A DNA stretch of 40,091 nucleotides from Nitrososphaerota archaeon. GTDB lineage: Archaea > Thermoproteota > Nitrososphaeria > Nitrososphaerales > Nitrosopumilaceae. The DNA lies in contig JAJPKL010000005.1 in the NCBI GenBank assembly GCA_021323705.1, positions 1-40,091 on the forward strand. Reading direction: 5' to 3'. Both the position numbers and the translations under genes were made by a program. Positions 32,097 to 40,091 of this stretch are shown one piece after another; the stretch's first letter is position 1; each line of letters starts with the position of its first letter. The notes under the pieces are model-generated. The model was not told the origin of the DNA. It did not search any database and worked only from the letters and a program-made list of their open reading frames with translations.

Positions 32097-33248
32097 TCAG
32101 TGCAAGGGTTCAAACTTTATTGAATCTCGTATCTTCTCTGCCTTGTCTATGAGCGCATCAATATCTCTTGTATCGTCAACATCTATGACATTAATATGGC
32201 CAAGCTTGCGTTGCGGTTTTGCCTCGTTTTTGTTATACATCTTCAGATAAACTCCTTTCTGATTTTCTATTGTAATTGGCTTGTATCTGCCAGCAAAGTT
32301 TTTTGGGCCAAGTATGTTGCGCATTACTGCATAATGTTTGAGCCTTGTACTTCCAAGGGGAAGACCTAAGATTGCTCTGAGGTGCTGCTCAAACTGCGAG
32401 GTATCGCTAGACTGTAACGTATGGTGCCCTGAATTGTGTACGCGCGGGGCTATCTCGTTAATCAATACCTGATTGCCATGTGTGACAAACATCTCTATTC
32501 CAAATGCTCCCGCACCGTGCAGTACCTCCATTGTCTTTTTGGCAATATCTTCTGCATCATTTGCTATCTTAGAATCTATCCTTGCAGGCGCGATAGTAGT
32601 TTCCAGTATGTTTTCGCTATGAATGTTTTCTACTACAGGATATGTGGCAATCTCATCGTTAGTGTTGCGTGCCGCAATCACAGATACTTCCATCTTAAAA
32701 TCAACCCATTTCTCAATCATCATATGTTTGCCCTCAAAGAGCCTAAATGCAGATTCAATCTGACCTTCATTTTCTATTTTGAAATTTCCCCTGCCATCAT
32801 ATGCATCGCGTCTTGCTTTTAGAAGGATGGGGTATCCAAATGACCCCACCTTTCTTTTCAGGTCGTCAAGTGATTCTATTGGAAGAAAATCTGGTACTGC
32901 TATGCCATTTTCTTTAAGAAAAGTCTTTTGCATGAACTTGTCTTGTATTATTCTAAGAGTAGCAGGTGATGGGTTTACAGAAACAGGCGCTTTTAATGAC
33001 TCTAGTACCTCGCTATTTCCGGATTCGATCTCGTACGTTATGATGTCGGACTGGAGAGATAACTCAACTATGGCATTTTTGTCTTTGAAGTCTGCAACAA
33101 TTTGTTCTGCTCCTGCTATTGCGGCAGGACAATTCTCTGTCGGGTCTAAAACTATGACTTTAGAGATGTGCTCTGGCATGCTTTTTGCTGCTTCAACTAG
33201 CATCATACCAAGTTGTCCCCCTCCTATTATTCCAAGAATTTTTGGCAC
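32097..33248 (-). CDS. purK: N5-carboxyaminoimidazole ribonucleotide synthase (PurK)
   Basis: A 383-residue ATP-grasp enzyme that makes N5-CAIR from AIR, bicarbonate and ATP. The N-terminal IGGGQLGMML is the family signature. The ATP-grasp parts follow: DKFMQKTFLKENGI, YPILLKARRDAYDGRGN, EKWVDFKMEVSVIAARN, then NEIAPRVHNSGHHTL. Start is GTG 33248. A TATA-like TTTTTAAAAC (33268-33276, minus) lies about 24 bp upstream, so the message is likely leaderless. Length is normal for the family. Confidence 0.94.
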   Translation of the reverse strand: MPKILGIIGGGQLGMMLVEAAKSMPEHISKVIVLDPTENCPAAIAGAEQIVADFKDKNAIVELSLQSDIITYEIESGNSEVLESLKAPVSVNPSPATLRIIQDKFMQKTFLKENGIAVPDFLPIESLDDLKRKVGSFGYPILLKARRDAYDGRGNFKIENEGQIESAFRLFEGKHMMIEKWVDFKMEVSVIAARNTNDEIATYPVVENIHSENILETTIAPARIDSKIANDAEDIAKKTMEVLHGAGAFGIEMFVTHGNQVLINEIAPRVHNSGHHTLQSSDTSQFEQHLRAILGLPLGSTRLKHYAVMRNILGPKNFAGRYKPITIENQKGVYLKMYNKNEAKPQRKLGHINVIDVDDTRDIDALIDKAEKIRDSIKFEPLH

Positions 33249-33267
33249 TATGCAGATTCGTGTATAG

Positions 33268-33276
33268 TTTTAAAAA
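33268..33276 (-). promoter_or_regulatory. purK TATA box
   Basis: TTTTTAAAA on minus, about 24 bp before the purK GTG start. The response regulator promoter faces the other way about 80 bp further right. Confidence 0.5.
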
Positions 33277-33350
33277 TAGTTACCTTTTGAGGCTTATACT
33301 AGACTAAAAGTCTCTGTTTTGTTTGTTTAAAAATGACAACCTACCTAATA

Positions 33351-33375
33351 TTAGATATATAACAAGAATATCTAA
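33351..33375. promoter_or_regulatory. TATA box and inverted repeat at the response regulator promoter
   Basis: TTAGATAT (33351-33358) and ATATCTAA (33368-33375) form a perfect 8-bp inverted repeat with a 9-bp spacer. The left arm includes the TATA box TAGATATATA (33352-33361), centred about 24 bp before ATG 33379, and the right arm reaches within 3 bp of the ATG. A protein bound here would block the promoter. AT-richness makes chance symmetry possible. Confidence 0.4.
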
Positions 33376-33378
33376 AAT

Positions 33379-33795
33379 ATGCTTGATGTTGGCAAGGTGT
33401 CAAAGAAGGGTTGTACTGCCATAATCGTTGATGATGATGAGGACACAGTCAATCTTTTTGCAGAATTTCTTGAAATCTGCGACGTCAAGGTGCTAGGCAA
33501 GGCATTTGATGGCAATCAGGGCGTTGAGATGTATCAAAAGATCTTCCCCGATTTGGTATTTTCTGATGTCATGATGCCAGGATACGACGGTTTTTACGTT
33601 CTAAAAAAGATACGCCAAATCAATCCTCATGCAATACTTGTAATGATAACAGGAGATGTGAGGCCTGAGACAATAGATGGATTAAAAGAATTAAAAGCAG
33701 ACGCTATTGTCTACAAACCGTTTGATATGAAGCAGGTAATAGAAACAATTAACAAGCTACTTGCCAAGTCTGTTTACCCCACACAGATCAATTAA
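33379..33795 (+). CDS. Stand-alone response regulator (CheY-like receiver)
   Basis: A 138-residue single receiver domain. The acidic pocket is D19/D20 (IIVDDDED), the phosphorylated aspartate D63 (FSDVMMPGYDG), T91 (MITGD) and K113 (VYKPF). No output domain is attached, so it should act by binding a partner. It sits tail-to-tail with the last archaellum gene arlJ, 30 bp apart, so a role in swimming control is possible. No chemotaxis kinase or CheF-like adaptor is in the window. It may serve another two-component system. Confidence 0.9.
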   Translation: MLDVGKVSKKGCTAIIVDDDEDTVNLFAEFLEICDVKVLGKAFDGNQGVEMYQKIFPDLVFSDVMMPGYDGFYVLKKIRQINPHAILVMITGDVRPETIDGLKELKADAIVYKPFDMKQVIETINKLLAKSVYPTQIN

Positions 33796-33824
33796 ATCCA
33801 TAGCATATACACACTATTTGTAAA

Positions 33825-35330
33825 TCAGAAGAATTTCAAAAATAATATCATATGAGTGGTTGCGCCTGATATGTCAAGTATGTGGTTCTCTAGGAACTTT
33901 GATAGTGCCATGGTTGTACCATACATTGCGACACCGCCCAAAGAGCTGAGCATGGCTATGTTAAACCAGACTGTCTTGAAAAGCCCTCCTTGTCCTACTT
34001 TTATTGCCAAACCATTGATGGCAGATGTGATTATTATAACAAATGGCATCATTATGGCCATGAAATGCGGATCAATTGGGCTGAGGGTGATAGCGTTGTT
34101 TGAAATCTGTGTCCCAGTGATCATTGTGTGGAAAATCTCAATTAGCTTGTTCATCAAGCCGAAAATTGCCATGGTCAGAGCATGGAGTACCAAAACGATT
34201 GTCTCAAATGTCCTTGATGTCTGTCTTCTTTTTGCTCTAAGCTCGTTTAATTTTAGTGAGATCTCAGAAACCTTGTTTCCAACCTCATTCATGTTTGAAC
34301 CTTTTTGCATGGCATTTGCCATTATGGTGTTTCCTGACACTATGATTGATGTGCCGGCCTCTCGTGAGAAGAGCTCAAACCCAGTTTCTGGCCTTATCCT
34401 GTTCTTTATGCGATTTTTGAAGGCTACTATCTGCTTCTGAAGCGGCCCAAAATCGCTCCTCAGAACTGCGTCAAGCGTCTGACCCATTGATCCCACCATC
34501 ATGTATATCTCCCCAAAATGTCGGATAAAGGAAGGATACCATTCATCCAGAGCTTGTAGATCTGATTCCATCTTCTTTGCGTAATATCCAGGAATGAATA
34601 ACGGCGCTGTTGCAACCACTGCAACCAATGGAAGCGGAATTACATTGGTGATGGCCAGCACGATTCCAACAGAAGACCCCATTCCTATTGACATGTAGAG
34701 CAGCATTTTGAATTTCTGTGACTTTGAATAGTCTCCAACGGATATTTTGTCCCTTGGAAACAGCATGTACATGATAACTATGAATGAGCCCATGCTTACA
34801 ATCACACCTATGAACGAAATCATAAATACAGACTGGGAATCCGTACTTCCCATAAGCATTGTCATGATAGAATTTCCAGATATCATAAATACAGCTGTGG
34901 ACGAGATGGTGTAAAACATTTCAAGGAAGAGTTTCTGCGTTTCCAAGTTGCGCTCATACCTTATTGTAAAGTTGTGGATGGTGGCAGACATTTCATCTGT
35001 AAAGAATACCCTCAATTCATCTCCCAATCGTATAACCTGGGCAAGCTTTACGAGCAACTGCTTCATCGGATCAGCATTGTCTGAAAACTTTAACGCAATC
35101 ATTTCACATGATCTTGCAAGGCCGTAGCCCCATCCAACTCCTAACCTGAAAACGTCTTTGAAAGTATTGGAATATTTTCCGTATCCTGAAGACTGTGCGG
35201 TCTTTATTAGGTCGACGGAACCCACTTCTCCTGTAGACAACGCATAAAGAAACGCCATGAAATAAACAAACTCGTCGTCAGCCCTCTTGATGGACCCAAG
35301 TTTTTCTTTAAGTGTCGTCTTTTGCTTCAT
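33825..35330 (-). CDS. arlJ: Archaellum membrane platform protein ArlJ (FlaJ)
   Basis: A 501-residue polytopic membrane protein of the GspF/TadC family. The first cytoplasmic domain spans about 20-140, and membrane segments follow at about 145-165, 172-192, 210-235 and 237-250. A second cytoplasmic GspF domain (about 255-370, with MVGSMGQTLDAVLRSDFG) and three or more C-terminal membrane helices complete it. It forms the base through which archaellin is inserted and the filament turned. Its ATG overlaps the arlI stop as ATGA. It is the last gene of the operon. Confidence 0.9.
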   Translation of the reverse strand: MKQKTTLKEKLGSIKRADDEFVYFMAFLYALSTGEVGSVDLIKTAQSSGYGKYSNTFKDVFRLGVGWGYGLARSCEMIALKFSDNADPMKQLLVKLAQVIRLGDELRVFFTDEMSATIHNFTIRYERNLETQKLFLEMFYTISSTAVFMISGNSIMTMLMGSTDSQSVFMISFIGVIVSMGSFIVIMYMLFPRDKISVGDYSKSQKFKMLLYMSIGMGSSVGIVLAITNVIPLPLVAVVATAPLFIPGYYAKKMESDLQALDEWYPSFIRHFGEIYMMVGSMGQTLDAVLRSDFGPLQKQIVAFKNRIKNRIRPETGFELFSREAGTSIIVSGNTIMANAMQKGSNMNEVGNKVSEISLKLNELRAKRRQTSRTFETIVLVLHALTMAIFGLMNKLIEIFHTMITGTQISNNAITLSPIDPHFMAIMMPFVIIITSAINGLAIKVGQGGLFKTVWFNIAMLSSLGGVAMYGTTMALSKFLENHILDISGATTHMILFLKFF

Positions 35331-36997
35331 AACATGTTAAGCTCCTTCATGAATGCCTCCAACCCAATCTCCCTACAGTGAGATATGGAATCGTAGACAT
35401 CATAGAAATTGAAGATCTTTTTTTCGACCATCTTATCTAGTATGTTGGCCCTCATCGCAAGCTCTTCGTATAGTAACGTCTCATCTTTTCTTGAGAGGCC
35501 TCTCTTCTCAAGCACCTTGGAAATGAATAATGCGCTACTTCCCTTTCCCCTAAATTTCACTTCGTCCGACCCTGGGTCCCAGTTGAAAACTGGGATGAAC
35601 ATAACATTGTTTCCTTCCGGGTTGTATCCTAGGATTTCATTGATTGATAGTACCCTTCTTACCCTTTTCCCATCTGGACCAGAAACTGCAGCCTGAAACA
35701 ATGCAATGTTTAGGTTTTCTACATTGGTCTTTGGTATGTTCATGGGAGGATTGGTAATTCTCTGTATCAATGCAGTCATGTTGGCTGCGTGGAATGTACT
35801 TACCACTGGGTGACCTGTCTGCATTGCCTGAAAAGCAATGTTTGCCTCCGCCCCTCTGATTTCTCCTACAAAAATATAGTTTGGCCTCTGTCTTAGTGCA
35901 GCCTTTAACAAGTCGAACATGGTAACACTTGAGTTTTGGTTTCCCGTGTCTCTTGTAACTTCAGAAATCCAGTTTGAATGCGGAAGAGTAAGTTCAGGCG
36001 TATCCTCGATGCTTACTATCTTCCAATTGGAGGGAATAAAAGCGGTCAGGGCCATCATGGTGGTTGTTTTTCCAGATGCTGTTTCTCCGTTGATAAATAC
36101 ACTCATGCCTTCTGCCATCATCATCCACAAGTATGCCGCCTCTGTTGAATTCAGAGCCTTGCTTGGAAGTATCTGGGTTATGGACAGTGGAGTACTTGCA
36201 AACCTTCTGATCGTGGCGTTTGTTCCTTTCCTGCTTACGTCTTTGCCAAACACGATGTTAATTCTGGATCCCTCTGGCAAGGTTGCGTCAATTACTGGCT
36301 TTGCATGGGACACAGTCTTTCCAAATTGTTCCGACATTGAAATTATTAGATCATCTATCTCTTCAACCGATAGGAATACCGGACACTTTAGGGCTCCGAA
36401 CATTTTGTGAATGACATACATGTTTCCTGCTCCGACAACTGAAATGTCTTCCAGATGTGGGTCTGTCAGGAAGGGGTCAAGCAAGCCCATTCCGGCCCTT
36501 TTTCTTAGAAAATGGTACTTGAGATTGACGACATCCTTTTGGTATACGGGAAGGGTTTTCGACCTCATCACATCAATTTTAGAATAATCCACGGGGTTAC
36601 TGCTGATAGATATTGTCTTGTCTAAGTACTGGTCTATCATGTTAAAGCGTTCTGTGAGCTCAACTGGCGGATTCATTGTGCCAGCATGGAGTGCAAAAAG
36701 CCTGTCTGCTTGCTCCATCAGAGTCCTATCTGGCTCGTCTGGTTCTATAATTACATATTCCACATACCCATCGGCTGAGTTTGAGTGAGGATTTACATGT
36801 ATGTATGTAGTGTCAGAAATAGAATAGATGAGATTGGGCTCTTTGAGTTTCTTATGTTCGCCCTCTAGTTTTTCCGTGAATATCGGTATGGGGTTTCCTC
36901 GGTCTATGTAAGTTGCTATATAGTTAGCTAGGTGAGGTGATTTCTTGAGTGCTTCTGCAAACTTTCTGTCTTTTATTAGAGAGACATCAAAACCCAT
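35327..36997 (-). CDS. arlI: Archaellum motor ATPase ArlI (FlaI)
   Basis: A 556-residue secretion ATPase that drives archaellum assembly and rotation. Walker A is GETASGKTT (304-312), the Asp box SIEDTPE (329-335), Walker B YIFVGEIRG (374-382) with E379, and the His box TGHPVVSTFHA (394-404). The N-terminal domain (about 145-270) includes GLLDPFLTDPHLEDISVVG, typical of ArlI. The Shine-Dalgarno AAGGAGAG on minus (near 37005-37012) precedes ATG 36997. It overlaps arlJ by 4 bp and follows arlH by 42 bp. Confidence 0.94.
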   Translation of the reverse strand: MGFDVSLIKDRKFAEALKKSPHLANYIATYIDRGNPIPIFTEKLEGEHKKLKEPNLIYSISDTTYIHVNPHSNSADGYVEYVIIEPDEPDRTLMEQADRLFALHAGTMNPPVELTERFNMIDQYLDKTISISSNPVDYSKIDVMRSKTLPVYQKDVVNLKYHFLRKRAGMGLLDPFLTDPHLEDISVVGAGNMYVIHKMFGALKCPVFLSVEEIDDLIISMSEQFGKTVSHAKPVIDATLPEGSRINIVFGKDVSRKGTNATIRRFASTPLSITQILPSKALNSTEAAYLWMMMAEGMSVFINGETASGKTTTMMALTAFIPSNWKIVSIEDTPELTLPHSNWISEVTRDTGNQNSSVTMFDLLKAALRQRPNYIFVGEIRGAEANIAFQAMQTGHPVVSTFHAANMTALIQRITNPPMNIPKTNVENLNIALFQAAVSGPDGKRVRRVLSINEILGYNPEGNNVMFIPVFNWDPGSDEVKFRGKGSSALFISKVLEKRGLSRKDETLLYEELAMRANILDKMVEKKIFNFYDVYDSISHCREIGLEAFMKELNML

Positions 36998-37039
36998 GAC
37001 AAAACTCTCCTTGTTTTTTATGTTTCATCTTGGTTACCT

Positions 37040-37741
37040 CTAGGCGTTTGCCGTGGATATCGGAACGATCTTTATGCCAAAATTAGTATCAACCTCAAAG
37101 GCAAAGGACGACTCTGCCTGTGATGTGGAGCCTATCAGTTTTATTATCTTCATAACTTTTACTGACTTGCCTCCTATGTTGGAGGTACTGAGGGAAAAGT
37201 AAACGTCACATGCGGATTTTATCCTCAAGGCAACGTCCTCCGGAATTGAGGCTGCATGCATGGTAAGTATGATTGACATGCCTGTAGAGACTAGGTACTT
37301 GCACCTTGTCAGGAAGTCAAGAATTTGATCTGCGTCAGAATACATAGTCAAAAGTGAGACGGAATCAATTACTACAATATCACATTTCTTGGCGTTGCTG
37401 CTTATGTACCTGCCAATTATTGGTAACAGAAAGGATGATTGGCGTTCAGACCACATTGCCCCGTACACATGCAGTGGCAGTATCGAAAACTGGTTTTGCA
37501 AAAACGGCTTGGTGAAATTGAAGGTAATCGTCTTCATCTTCTCAATGTAGTCCTTTACGGTGTTTTCAGTAATGCACAAAACCTTCATGTCCAAACTCAA
37601 CATTCCCTTTATGAATTGGGCTGCAAGTGCACTCTTGCCCGTTCCGTGCTCACCTTCTATCAGCATAAGGCATGGAGTGGGTATGCCCCCTGCGAGCTGC
37701 CTGTCTACCTCTTCATTACCAGTAGGTATTGTTTTCATCAT
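37040..37741 (-). CDS. arlH: Archaellum RecA-like protein ArlH (FlaH)
   Basis: A 233-residue KaiC/RecA-fold protein that binds ATP, pairs with ArlI and forms a ring in the motor. Walker A is GEHGTGKSA (30-38). Walker B-like CDIVVIDSVSLLT lies in the middle. Catalytic residues are commonly incomplete in this family, so it may sense rather than burn ATP. The start is one of two adjacent ATG codons overlapping the arlF stop (ATGA). Confidence 0.92.
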   Translation of the reverse strand: MMKTIPTGNEEVDRQLAGGIPTPCLMLIEGEHGTGKSALAAQFIKGMLSLDMKVLCITENTVKDYIEKMKTITFNFTKPFLQNQFSILPLHVYGAMWSERQSSFLLPIIGRYISSNAKKCDIVVIDSVSLLTMYSDADQILDFLTRCKYLVSTGMSIILTMHAASIPEDVALRIKSACDVYFSLSTSNIGGKSVKVMKIIKLIGSTSQAESSFAFEVDTNFGIKIVPISTANA

Positions 37742-38262
37742 GTGATTATCACCGAGCTTGAAGTTGTGACACCATTGTCAGTCCCAAATTCCAATGCAAA
37801 AGTACCGCCACTTTGTGTAGGGTGTGATGGTTGTACATCAATTGTGGCAATCTCGCCTGTGTCAAGCATTCCAGGATGCATGTTGTCATTTTGAATGCTT
37901 GAGATGCACCACTTGCCTGTAGCTAACCCCGAACAACTATTTGCATATTTCAGAGTCTCAGTCAGCACAGGATTGCCTGTGGCGTTTTCTTGATATGTTA
38001 CAATCATATCAAAACTATTGTAATTCCATAACAGCGTGTTTCCCGTATTTGTTATTTTAAAAGTGGCAGGGCTTGTACCACCAACATCTTGCAGATTGGA
38101 TATGCTGATGTTTGTCTGCAATCTTGCAAATAGATTATTTGACATTTGTGACTGTGAAGTGCTTATCTTTGTAGAGTCATCTACGACAGTTGAAAAAGAC
38201 ATCATGGCATATACAATAGAAAAAGTCACGATGCCACCTGAAATTGCTATGCTTAATCCCAT
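37738..38262 (-). CDS. arlF: Archaellum stator protein ArlF (FlaF)
   Basis: A 174-residue protein with one N-terminal membrane helix (about 3-25, SIAISGGIVTFSIVYAMMSF) and an outer beta domain, as in ArlF, which binds the S-layer and forms the stator with ArlG. The frame opens at GTG 38307 and would overlap arlG by 29 bp. ATG 38262 is preferred because a strong Shine-Dalgarno (GGGGAGGAGG on minus) stands just before it and the arlG stop is 16 bp upstream. It ends in an ATGA overlap with arlH. Confidence 0.87.
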   Translation of the reverse strand: MGLSIAISGGIVTFSIVYAMMSFSTVVDDSTKISTSQSQMSNNLFARLQTNISISNLQDVGGTSPATFKITNTGNTLLWNYNSFDMIVTYQENATGNPVLTETLKYANSCSGLATGKWCISSIQNDNMHPGMLDTGEIATIDVQPSHPTQSGGTFALEFGTDNGVTTSSSVIIT

Positions 38263-38278
38263 TTCGCCTCCTCCCCTG

Positions 38279-38752
38279 CTAACAAAACCTTGTGTATTGC
38301 TGATCACTTACTCCGTTGGGGGTAGTCACCTGTAGCTCATAGGTGGAGCCGCATTGTATGGTTGATAAGTTTGAAATATCTATCTGCACTGTGTTAGTCT
38401 GGTTCCATACTGACAGGTTACTTGCAAACTTCCATGACAGACCTGACGTGGGATTGCTGTATGGGATTCTTTGCATTTGGTTGACCTGGCCAAAATAGAC
38501 ATCAGTATTCTGGGGATTTGTAATGGGATATGACCCAATATTTTTTACCCATGCGCTTACGCTTGTATCTGTCTCATTGGTGAGGTAGATTGCCTTGATG
38601 CTTGTAAGAACAGTCTGTTTTTGATTCTCCGTTGTCTGGGTGAATGTTGACTGGAACGATCCAACCTTTGTCATCACCACTCCTGCAAGACCGGCGGCCA
38701 CTATGACTGAAGCTACTATCAGGATAGCTTCGGTAAAAACTGCAGACGCCAT
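38279..38752 (-). CDS. arlG: Archaellum stator protein ArlG (FlaG)
   Basis: A 157-residue protein starting MASAVFTEAILIVASVIVAA, the typical ArlG membrane anchor, followed by an outer beta-sandwich domain (about 45-157) with a closing Cys. ArlG forms filaments capped by ArlF and links the motor to the S-layer. It starts immediately after the stop of the upstream ArlD/E-like gene (no gap), showing a tight operon. Confidence 0.9.
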   Translation of the reverse strand: MASAVFTEAILIVASVIVAAGLAGVVMTKVGSFQSTFTQTTENQKQTVLTSIKAIYLTNETDTSVSAWVKNIGSYPITNPQNTDVYFGQVNQMQRIPYSNPTSGLSWKFASNLSVWNQTNTVQIDISNLSTIQCGSTYELQVTTPNGVSDQQYTRFC

Positions 38753-39973
38753 CTATCCTACCTTCTTTTCCACAATGACTGCATTTTCTTGACTTTTACC
38801 GTGATTCATCATCAGTTTAGCATAAATCAAATCCGATTCTCTATCATTCATCCCCATCACTTTGCCAAACTTGTATAACATGATGAGTGTGTCGTTAACG
38901 GACAAACCAGACTTGTCCATCATATTGATTACATTGTAAACAATATGTTCATCCTCCTGGTTGAGGCCCATTAGTTTACACTGGTCAATTAGGACATCAA
39001 TGGAGTCTCTTCCAAGTGTTTGTAGTATCTCTTCCATCAATGAGATCGTCGTCATTAGCTTACCTAGGGTTAGTTTTCCGCCAAGCATTTGCTTAAACGT
39101 GAGCACTTCGTTGGAATCGTTTGCAAAGATGTCGTTACTTGCATGATCTTTCATATTCTGACCCGAAACACTCTCCTTACCCTTCGTGTTGTTTTCTTGC
39201 GCTTCCGTTCTGACCATGTCAGATTCATCTTTTTCATTAGTCGAATTTGGAACCGGTTCTGATAAAGGCAGTTGTTCCACATGCAAAGGAAGAGAAGGAT
39301 CAGACAATGACTTGATATCCATGGAATCAAAATATTTTCGCATGAAATTTAGCGGATTTGCAAGTTCGGCTTGGAATGACTTGAGGTCGGTCAATGAGGA
39401 TTCCACCGTTGAAGCCAGCGAATCCATGCTACTCTTGATTGCATTTATCTCGCTTCTTAGGTCAGTTATAGTGTCCTGCATCCTCATGTTGTCTTTTTGT
39501 ATGGGCTCCATGGCTCTTGAAACCATCTCCTGCACGGCAACCTCGTCTACAACTGGAGCCTGAATTATGTTCTGGTTCACTGGTTCAGATGCTGACATCT
39601 GGCTTTGTATTGTCCCTTGTACTGTGCCACCAGACGTGTTGTCTGGTAAAATCATGTCCTGTTCCTTTGTCTGTTCAAGCGAAATCGTCTCAACCAGAGG
39701 TTGTTGCATGTTGTCAGATGGACCTGTGTTAGCTTGTGGCGCATCTTGTATGCCCTTTGATAACATTTTTGGCACTAGCAAAAAGATTGCAACTATCACA
39801 ATTGATGGAAGTCCAAAATATAGTACTGCAAGCGTTGGAATGAAAAGATATTCTGGAAGTAATTCGTATAAAAATAAACCAAGGCATGCTATGAAACTTC
39901 CTACTATGAAAAAACGTGTATTTTTTGAAATCCTTGTTAGTAAAAAAAATGGATTTGTAGTGATCATTCCCAT
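38753..39973 (-). CDS. ArlD/E-type archaellum scaffold with membrane anchor
   Basis: A 406-residue protein. Two hydrophobic segments at the N terminus (about 20-37 and 42-68) should anchor it. A long Gln/Ser-rich and coiled-coil part follows (about 130-215). The C-terminal domain (about 295-395, KLTLGKLMTTISLMEEILQT, LGRDSIDVLIDQCKLMGLN) is the ArlD/E domain, which in Euryarchaeota is a soluble ring component that receives CheF signals. The membrane-coiled-coil front recalls crenarchaeal ArlX. A Shine-Dalgarno GGAGAAAG lies before ATG 39973. Confidence 0.82.
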   Translation of the reverse strand: MGMITTNPFFLLTRISKNTRFFIVGSFIACLGLFLYELLPEYLFIPTLAVLYFGLPSIVIVAIFLLVPKMLSKGIQDAPQANTGPSDNMQQPLVETISLEQTKEQDMILPDNTSGGTVQGTIQSQMSASEPVNQNIIQAPVVDEVAVQEMVSRAMEPIQKDNMRMQDTITDLRSEINAIKSSMDSLASTVESSLTDLKSFQAELANPLNFMRKYFDSMDIKSLSDPSLPLHVEQLPLSEPVPNSTNEKDESDMVRTEAQENNTKGKESVSGQNMKDHASNDIFANDSNEVLTFKQMLGGKLTLGKLMTTISLMEEILQTLGRDSIDVLIDQCKLMGLNQEDEHIVYNVINMMDKSGLSVNDTLIMLYKFGKVMGMNDRESDLIYAKLMMNHGKSQENAVIVEKKVG

Positions 39974-39984
39974 ATCACTTTCTC

Positions 39985-40091
39985 CTACCCTAGGTCTACA
40001 ATGTTTGTAGTAACTGAAGGCACTTGTCTTTCGACAGTCAATGCTGAACCAGTAGGTACAATGACCTCTACCTTGACGTTGTCAAGGTCTG
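39985..40091 (-). CDS. Archaellin C terminus (partial, runs off the window)
   Basis: The frame is open from the window edge to TAG at 39985-39987. It ends with DNVKVEVIVPTGSALTVERQ and then VPSVTTNIVDLG. This end (strand, P-T-G, then V-P-S and a terminal LG) looks like the C terminus of an archaellin, and position at the head of the archaellum operon fits. The class III signal that would prove it is outside the window. The next gene starts 11 bp downstream. Confidence 0.65.
   Translation of the reverse strand, partial: DLDNVKVEVIVPTGSALTVERQVPSVTTNIVDLG

Overview
This window looks like chromosome from an ammonia-oxidising archaeon of the Thaumarchaeota (Nitrososphaeria), most like the Nitrosopumilus/Nitrosotenuis/Nitrosotalea group. 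The reasons are an AT-rich genome (by eye, well under half G+C), many TATA boxes about 25-30 nt before start codons (leaderless transcripts), a CdvB/ESCRT-III-like protein, several TrmB-type regulators, a NitrOD5-like regulator, a complete biotin pathway, and an archaellum operon of archaeal type. The genus cannot be fixed from the sequence alone.

Layout. 1-3.1 kb: tRNA-Asn, two copies of a palindromic repeat, small proteins (a zinc ribbon, a 33-residue Cys-rich microprotein, a PepSY-like membrane protein, a coiled-coil protein) and the decayed C-terminal end of a transposase. 3.1-5.7 kb: an ESCRT-III-like gene and a ccdA plus DipZ-like thioredoxin operon for extracytoplasmic redox chemistry. 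5.8-5.95 kb: a class II (serine-type) tRNA gene whose anticodon reads GAA. 6.0-13.1 kb: biotin synthesis (bioF, bioB, bioA on minus; bioD on plus) with a BirA-type operator in front of bioB, two TrmB-like paralogues and an unknown conserved-looking protein.

13.2-27.6 kb: a type IV pilus-like cluster transcribed outward from about 18.15 kb. The minus arm has a SecB-like protein, two class III signal pilins, two linked coiled-coil proteins and membrane proteins. The plus arm has a MoxR-type AAA+ ATPase, a NorD/CbbO-like VWA protein, a third pilin, a secretion ATPase, its membrane platform, and a large surface-anchored Ig-like adhesin. 27.7-30.8 kb: regulators, namely a third TrmB paralogue, a NitrOD5/winged-helix protein and a protein that joins a PII-like sensor domain to a class III nucleotidyl cyclase domain. 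30.8-33.8 kb: purE and purK around an unknown membrane protein, and a stand-alone response regulator. 33.8 kb to the end: the archaellum operon on minus, read from the right edge as archaellin (partial), an ArlD/E-type scaffold with membrane anchor, arlG, arlF, arlH, arlI, arlJ.

How it fits together: two different type IV filament machines lie about 6 kb apart, separated by regulators and purine genes. The receiver protein beside the archaellum and the PII-cyclase protein beside the pilus are reasonable candidates for linking nitrogen/energy state to surface behaviour, but that link is inferred from position only. The most unusual items are the PII-cyclase fusion, the serine-type tRNA with a phenylalanine anticodon, the archaeal BirA operator, the pilus cluster with SecB-like and MoxR/VWA partners, and a palindromic repeat present three times.
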